The position numbers and the translations under genes are program-made. The notes under the pieces were generated by a model that did no database searches, was not told where the DNA came from, and saw only the letters and a program-made list of their open reading frames with translations. Source: Chloroflexota bacterium (GTDB lineage: Bacteria; Chloroflexota; Limnocylindria; Limnocylindrales; CSP1-4). Taken from it: 9,541 nucleotides of DNA. Shown here piece after piece: positions 5,851 through 9,541 of this stretch (positions are counted from its first letter, which is position 1; the number at the start of each line of letters is the position of its first letter). The stretch spans positions 1-9,541 of the forward strand of contig JAJYDP010000148.1 in NCBI GenBank assembly GCA_021777365.1. The letters are read 5' to 3'.

Positions 5851-7017
5851 TCAGCGCCACATCGGGCGATCCTCGTGCGAGCCCGCCAGCAGCCGTCCCT
5901 GGCCGAACCGCTCGAGCCCGAACGCGGAGATGTCGACCGTTGCCGCCCGACCATCGACGATGAGCTCAGCCATGCACGCCCCGACTGCCGGGGCCGTCTT
6001 GAACCCGGTACCGCTGAACCCGCAGTCCAGGTAGAACCCATCCGGCCCCGCGGCGCACAGGATGGGCCGCTGGTCCGGCGTGATGCCGTCCTGGCCCCGC
6101 TGCGTGCTCTGGAGCTCACCGTCCGCCATGGCCGGGATCCGCCGGCAGATGCGGTCGACGACGCGCCCGACGAACTCGCCGGCCGGGCGCAGTACCTCCT
6201 CGGGCTCGCCGCCGATGCCGGCGTCGTCCTCCAGGCCGATCAGCGTGAGGTCGCGCCCCTCGGGCCGGAAGTACATCGCGTTCCCATCGTCGATCACCGT
6301 CGGATGCCCGAGACGCAGCGATCGGGGGCGCCGGATGAACGCCGTGTCGTGGCGCCACACGGTGACGGGCACGTCGAGGCCGACGAGGGCAGCGACGCCC
6401 CGCGCCCAGGCCCCCGCCGCGTCGACGACGATCGGCGCCGAAAACGACCCCTTCGTGGCATCGACACCGACCACCCGCCCGCCATCAACCCGGATGCCAG
6501 TCACCGCGCACCCCTGGACGAGCCGCGCACCCCGTTCGCGGGCCGCGTTCAGCAGCGCCGCCGTCGACCCGGATGGGTCGGCGTAGCCGGATTCCGGCTC
6601 GTAGGCCGCCTGGTCGAAGTCGTCGGTCCGGAAGCCCGGGGCAAGACGGGTCACGTCGTCGGCGGACACCAGCAACGTCGGGATGCCGACGCGCTGCTGC
6701 ATCTCGACGTTGGACTTGAGTCGTGCCGCGGCCTCGCGCGGATAGAGCTGCAGGAACCCCGTCCGCGTGAACCCGCACTCACCGCCCACCCGCGCGTGCC
6801 AGTCGCGGAAGTACGTGAACGATGCCCAGGCGAGCCTGGCCTCCGGCTCCAGGTCGTAGTGCATACGGACCAGGCCGCTGGAGCGGCCGGTCGCGCCGCT
6901 CGCCAGCGCGCCCCGTTCGAGGACGAGGGGACGGAGCCCCTTCTCCGCGAGATGGAACGCGAGGCTCGCGCCCTGGATGCCTCCTCCGATGACGATGGCG
7001 TCGGCGGTCTCGATCAT
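5851..7017 (-). CDS. FAD-dependent amino-acid/sarcosine oxidase-like protein (DAO family)
   Basis: A 388-aa flavoprotein of the DAO family (D-amino acid, glycine and sarcosine oxidases and dehydrogenases), of normal length. The Rossmann FAD motif is IVIGGGIQGASLAFHLA (8-24), with Glu34 ending the second strand as ribose-binding acid. The GATGRSSG loop (41-48), TPDQRP (313-318), GFSGTGFKTAPAVG (333-346) and a C-terminal FGLERF (366-371) are also typical. No Cys appears where monomeric sarcosine oxidase attaches FAD covalently, so FAD is probably non-covalent. No signal peptide. Expected reaction: oxidation of the C-N bond of an amino acid or N-methyl amino acid; the exact substrate cannot be read here. 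The ATG at 7017 is placed by the Rossmann motif and the -10 seven nt upstream. It is divergent from the amino-acid ABC transporter, which suggests a shared substrate. Confidence 0.92.
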   Translation of the reverse strand: MIETADAIVIGGGIQGASLAFHLAEKGLRPLVLERGALASGATGRSSGLVRMHYDLEPEARLAWASFTYFRDWHARVGGECGFTRTGFLQLYPREAAARLKSNVEMQQRVGIPTLLVSADDVTRLAPGFRTDDFDQAAYEPESGYADPSGSTAALLNAARERGARLVQGCAVTGIRVDGGRVVGVDATKGSFSAPIVVDAAGAWARGVAALVGLDVPVTVWRHDTAFIRRPRSLRLGHPTVIDDGNAMYFRPEGRDLTLIGLEDDAGIGGEPEEVLRPAGEFVGRVVDRICRRIPAMADGELQSTQRGQDGITPDQRPILCAAGPDGFYLDCGFSGTGFKTAPAVGACMAELIVDGRAATVDISAFGLERFGQGRLLAGSHEDRPMWR

Positions 7018-7024
7018 GCGATGG

Positions 7025-7030
7025 ATGGTA
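7025..7030 (-). promoter_or_regulatory. -10 element of the oxidase gene (leaderless)
   Basis: TACCAT on the minus strand lies 7 nt before the ATG at 7017. It is the same hexamer as at the DUF1015 gene. No Shine-Dalgarno and no clear -35. Confidence 0.55.
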
Positions 7031-7140
7031 GCGGCGTCTGGGCCGGGGCGGCGCGTCGCCCGTGCGCGGGGAGACGAGCCGAGGCCGGTGCGACACGTCT
7101 TCCCGTGCGTCGGTGGCCGTGTCGTCCGCGCTTCAGGCTG

Positions 7141-7228
7141 TAGAATGCGCCCACTTCACGTCCCCGTGATGCACACAGTGGGGCTCGCGCGGTGGCGCGC
7201 AACTACGCAAGGAGGAGGCGTTGACCCC
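7141..7228 (+). promoter_or_regulatory. Promoter, leader and strong RBS of the ABC transporter operon
   Basis: TAGAAT (7141-7146) is the best -10 candidate, which would place transcription start near 7153 and give a leader of about 75 nt. No good -35 is seen. The leader contains two small perfect hairpins: TCACG/CGTGA (7156-7160 and 7165-7169) and CGCGC/GCGCG (7186-7190 and 7195-7199). AAGGAGGAGG (7209-7218) is a near-ideal Shine-Dalgarno for the ATG at 7229. This is the only first gene in the window with a real ribosome binding site. The hairpins may be no more than GC-rich chance pairing. Confidence 0.55.
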
Positions 7229-8224
7229 ATGAGGCGGTCGATCGTTCCCGCGACGCTGCTCGTGATCGCGACCCTGGTGGGCGCGTGCAGCACCGCCGCG
7301 ACCACGGCGCCCACGCAGGCGCCGGCAAGTGCGGCTCCGGCCAGTGCCGCGCCGGCCAGTGCAGCGCCCGCAAGCGCTGCGCCGGCAAGTGCCGCGCCGG
7401 CAAGTGCGGCTCCGGCCAGCCCGATCGCGGCCGTGCCGTCCGGGCAGCTGATCTTTCCTGGCAAGCTCGTCATCTGCTCGGATATCCCGTATCCGCCGCA
7501 GGAGTTCTTCGACGCGAACGGCAACCCGACCGGGTCCGACATCGACATCGGAGCCGAGATCGCGACGCGCCTGGGCCTGACCATGGAGGTCCAGAACTCC
7601 GTCTTCGACACGATCATCGCGGCGCTCACCGGCGGCAAGTGCGACCTGATCATCTCGGCCCAGAACATCACGTCCGACCGCATCAAGCAGGTCGACATGA
7701 TCCCGTACTTCCAGGCCGGCCAGTCGTTCGTGGTGGCCAAGGGCAACCCCAAGAACATCACCACCCAGAACGATCTGTGCGGCAAGACGATCGCGGCCGA
7801 GAGCGGCACGACCGAGATCGACTACCTGAACGGGACCGGTGACTACAAGGGCCAGGGCCTGTCGGCGGCGTGCGTCAAGGCGGGCAAGGCCAAGATCAAC
7901 GTCAAGGAGTACCAGAAGGACAGCGACGCGCTGCTGGCGCTGCAGGCCGGACAGGTCGACGCCTACTTCGCGGACTCCCCGGTGGCCGGCTACTACACCG
8001 TCCAGCACCCCGACCAGTTCCAGCTGTCCGGGCTGACGCTCGGGGTGGCCGACGAGGGCATCAGCGTGGCCAAGGGCAACACCGGGCTGCGCGACGCGGT
8101 GCAGCAGGCGCTGATCTCGATGATCAACGACGGCACCTACCTCAAGATCCTGAACAAGTACGGCGACGAATCCGGCGCGATCACCGCCGCGATGGCCGGC
8201 AAGCTCAACTACATCGGTCAGTAG
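7229..8224 (+). CDS. Amino-acid ABC transporter substrate-binding lipoprotein
   Basis: A 331-aa family 3 (polar amino acid type) binding protein. The signal peptide ends in lipobox LVGAC with Cys20 lipidated, so the protein is anchored outside the membrane. An Ala/Pro/Ser linker of APASA repeats (about 31-65) is followed by the two-lobe domain (about 73-331). Ligand-pocket residues expected from the family are visible: the GSDIDIGAEIATRLGL block (102-117), Arg151 in ITSDR for the carboxylate, and Asp249 in YFADSPVAGYY for the amino group. Cys83, Cys138, Cys184 and Cys215 could form two disulfides. In-frame ATGs upstream (such as 7144) are rejected because 7229 follows a strong Shine-Dalgarno and gives the signal peptide directly. 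First gene of the transporter operon; the permease starts 19 bp after its stop. Ligand specificity is not readable. Confidence 0.95.
   Translation: MRRSIVPATLLVIATLVGACSTAATTAPTQAPASAAPASAAPASAAPASAAPASAAPASAAPASPIAAVPSGQLIFPGKLVICSDIPYPPQEFFDANGNPTGSDIDIGAEIATRLGLTMEVQNSVFDTIIAALTGGKCDLIISAQNITSDRIKQVDMIPYFQAGQSFVVAKGNPKNITTQNDLCGKTIAAESGTTEIDYLNGTGDYKGQGLSAACVKAGKAKINVKEYQKDSDALLALQAGQVDAYFADSPVAGYYTVQHPDQFQLSGLTLGVADEGISVAKGNTGLRDAVQQALISMINDGTYLKILNKYGDESGAITAAMAGKLNYIGQ
7319..7423 (+). repeat. 15-bp in-frame repeats encoding the APASA linker
   Basis: Six 15-bp units (7319-7408) each encode Ala-Pro-Ala-Ser-Ala, and a seventh encodes Ala-Pro-Ala-Ser-Pro. Third-codon positions differ among units, but units 1-2 and 6-7 share 26 identical bases 75 bp apart, which points to a larger duplication within the array. 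It forms the flexible tether of the binding lipoprotein. Confidence 0.9.
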
Positions 8225-8243
8225 CGGCCGGAGGTCGGGAGGC

Positions 8244-9140
8244 ATGGCGACACCCGACCGCAGCAGGCAGACTCGAGGACCCCGGACAGCCGTCGCGCTG
8301 GCCGGGGTCCTCGCCGTCGTCCTGACGGCCGGCTGCGCATCCGGACAGGGCTCCTACCAGTACCACTGGTCCTACTTCTTCGACTCGATCTTCCATCCCG
8401 ACAACCAGATCCTGTACGGGCTCTGGCTGACGCTCTCGATCTCCGTGGTCAGCCAGGTCATCGGGGTGGTGCTCGGCGTCTTCGGCGCCCTCGGGAGGAT
8501 GTCGAAGTTCCTTCCGTTCCGCCTCCTGGCGAACTTCTACATCTGGTTCTTCCGGGGAACACCGCTCCTCGTCCAGATCACGTTCTTCTTCTTCGGCCTG
8601 AGCGTGGCCCGCATCTACATGTGGCCGCCCATCAACCTGTTCGGCTTCAGCATCGAGGGCGAGATCCAGGCGGGCGTCTTCGCGCTCGGCGTCAACGAGG
8701 GCGCGTACATGTCCGAGATCGTGCGCGCCGGCATCATCTCGATCGACCCGGGACAGCTGGAGGCCGCGAAGTCGCTCGGCATGACCTATGCCCAGGCGAT
8801 GCGCCGGATCATCCTGCCGCAGGCGGCACGCGTGATCATCCCGCCGCTCGGCAACGAGTTCAACAACATGCTCAAGACCACCTCGCTGCTGGTCATCATC
8901 AGCGTCCCCGAGCTGTACACGATCTTCTCGCGCAAGCAGGGCCAGTACTTCGCGCCGTTCGAGTTCTTCCTCGCTGCGGCCGTCTGGTACCTGCTCCTGA
9001 CCACCATCTGGGGCATCGTCCAGGCGTGGATCGAGCGAAAGCTGGGAAAGGGCGCCGCCGGCACGACGACCGGCGAGCCCGGCATCGCGTCGCGGCTCCT
9101 CGGTTATCGCTGGCGGACATCCGGGACGGGCATCCGATGA
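8244..9140 (+). CDS. Amino-acid ABC transporter permease with lipobox-like N-terminus
   Basis: A 298-aa inner-membrane permease of the polar amino acid (HisM/GlnP) type. The core runs from about residue 57 (LYGLWLTLSISVVSQVIG) to 265. It includes the RGTPLLVQ segment (104-111) and the EAA coupling loop EAAKSLGMTYAQAMRRIILP (173-192) that contacts the ATPase. Unusually, residues 15-31 form an extra hydrophobic stretch ending LTAGC (Cys31), followed by a Ser/Gly/Tyr-rich segment, so the N-terminus looks like a lipoprotein signal peptide ahead of the usual first helix. The start at 8244 has GGAGG (8230-8234) 9 nt upstream. It is 19 bp after the binding protein and overlaps the ATPase start by ATGA. 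The C-terminal 30 residues are a polar cytoplasmic tail. Confidence 0.94.
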   Translation: MATPDRSRQTRGPRTAVALAGVLAVVLTAGCASGQGSYQYHWSYFFDSIFHPDNQILYGLWLTLSISVVSQVIGVVLGVFGALGRMSKFLPFRLLANFYIWFFRGTPLLVQITFFFFGLSVARIYMWPPINLFGFSIEGEIQAGVFALGVNEGAYMSEIVRAGIISIDPGQLEAAKSLGMTYAQAMRRIILPQAARVIIPPLGNEFNNMLKTTSLLVIISVPELYTIFSRKQGQYFAPFEFFLAAAVWYLLLTTIWGIVQAWIERKLGKGAAGTTTGEPGIASRLLGYRWRTSGTGIR

Positions 9141-9541
9141 CCGTCCAGCCTCACGACCTGCTCGCCGTCATCGGCGGCGTCCCGAAACCGCCTACCGAGA
9201 TCGTCGTCCAGGCCACCGACGTCAACAAGTGGTTCGGCCGCCTGCACGTCCTGAAGGACGTCTCGATGACGGTGAAGCGCCAGGAGGTGGTGGTCGTCAT
9301 CGGCGCCTCGGGCTCCGGCAAGACCACCTTCATCCGCTGCGTCAACCACCTGGAGAAGATCCAGTCCGGCCGCATCTTCGTGAACGGCCACCTGATCGGG
9401 TATCGGGAGGTCAACGGCAAGCTCGTCGAGGACAGGGAGTCCAACATCGCGCGGCAGCGCCAGGAGATCGGCATGGTCTTCCAGCGCTTCAACCTGTTCC
9501 CGCACAAGACCGCCCTCGAGAACATCATCGAGGCGCCGGTA
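9137..9541 (+). CDS. Amino-acid ABC transporter ATP-binding protein (partial, 3' end outside window)
   Basis: The first 135 residues of a GlnQ/HisP-type ATPase. Walker A is GASGSGKTT (56-64), and the Q-loop is GMVFQRFNLFPH (112-123; Gln116). The aromatic A-loop region is around KWFGRLHVLKDVS (31-43). An insert, YREVNGKLVEDRESN (89-103), is typical of amino-acid transporter ATPases. Signature motif, Walker B and the switch His lie beyond 9541. Start ATG overlaps the permease stop as ATGA, indicating translational coupling. The first 20 residues extend ahead of the usual start of the domain, but no better downstream start is visible. It powers import through the upstream permease and binding protein. 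Confidence 0.95.
   Translation, partial: MTVQPHDLLAVIGGVPKPPTEIVVQATDVNKWFGRLHVLKDVSMTVKRQEVVVVIGASGSGKTTFIRCVNHLEKIQSGRIFVNGHLIGYREVNGKLVEDRESNIARQRQEIGMVFQRFNLFPHKTALENIIEAPV

Noticed and set aside
7092..7125. CGACAC/GTGTCG inverted repeat as an operator for the divergent oxidase/transporter promoters
   Set aside because: Arms are only 6 bp with a spacer over 20 bp, which is within chance for GC-rich DNA, and there is no second copy.
5641..7143. Plus-strand open frame of 500 codons opposite the oxidase
   Set aside because: The minus strand encodes a clear FAD-dependent oxidase. This frame is low-complexity and starts in the repeat tract.
7144..7228. Upstream in-frame ATG (7144) as start of the binding protein
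   Set aside because: It overlaps the TAGAAT -10 candidate and would bury the signal peptide, while 7229 has a near-perfect Shine-Dalgarno.
7133..8245. Minus-strand open frame of 370 codons opposite the binding lipoprotein
   Set aside because: Shadow of a gene with signal peptide, ligand-pocket residues and a strong ribosome binding site.

Overview
The window is very GC-rich bacterial DNA, roughly 70% by eye. It carries nine supportable protein genes and several repeat-rich noncoding tracts. GTG starts, leaderless-looking promoters, Ala/Pro/Ser-rich lipoprotein linkers and lipoboxes of the form L-V-G-A-C suggest an uncultured Chloroflexota lineage (Limnocylindria/Ellin6529-like) or, less likely, an actinobacterium. 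This is an inference from style; there is no rRNA or marker gene here to settle it.

Layout. Positions 1-609 hold no convincing gene, only short tandem repeats and two diverged copies of a roughly 110-125 bp element. A minus-strand pair follows: a DUF1015 protein (2774 to 1431) and, coupled to it by a 4-bp GTGA overlap, an alpha/beta hydrolase-fold protein (1434 to 610) whose nucleophile position is Gly instead of Ser. Only 40 bp away, and divergent, is a small lipoprotein of unknown function (2815-3321). After a gap with an exact 29-bp direct repeat comes a SufR-like winged-helix regulator with likely Fe-S cysteines (3480-4145). It converges on an adenosine deaminase-family gene (5284 to 4229, minus). 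A 557-bp gene-free tract (5294-5850) contains a 21-bp tandem array, a degenerate inverted copy of it and a 25-bp duplication. Next is a minus-strand FAD-dependent amino-acid/sarcosine-oxidase-like protein (7017 to 5851). Divergent from it is an amino-acid ABC transporter operon: binding lipoprotein (7229-8224), permease (8244-9140) and ATPase (9137, running off the window end).

How the genes fit together. The oxidase and the transporter probably form an uptake-and-oxidation module for an amino acid or N-methylated amino acid, judging only from families and divergent arrangement. The deaminase-family gene may add a nitrogen-salvage role. The DUF1015/hydrolase pair is probably one transcription unit.

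The clearest signal not explained by gene calls is in the promoters. All five genes that look transcribed first and lack a Shine-Dalgarno have TANNNT ending 6-8 nt before the start codon, which fits leaderless mRNAs. The transporter operon instead has a -10-like TAGAAT, a leader of about 75 nt and a perfect AAGGAGG. I found no CRISPR array, phage, defence system, IS element, tRNA or rRNA, and nothing I would call a clearly new system.
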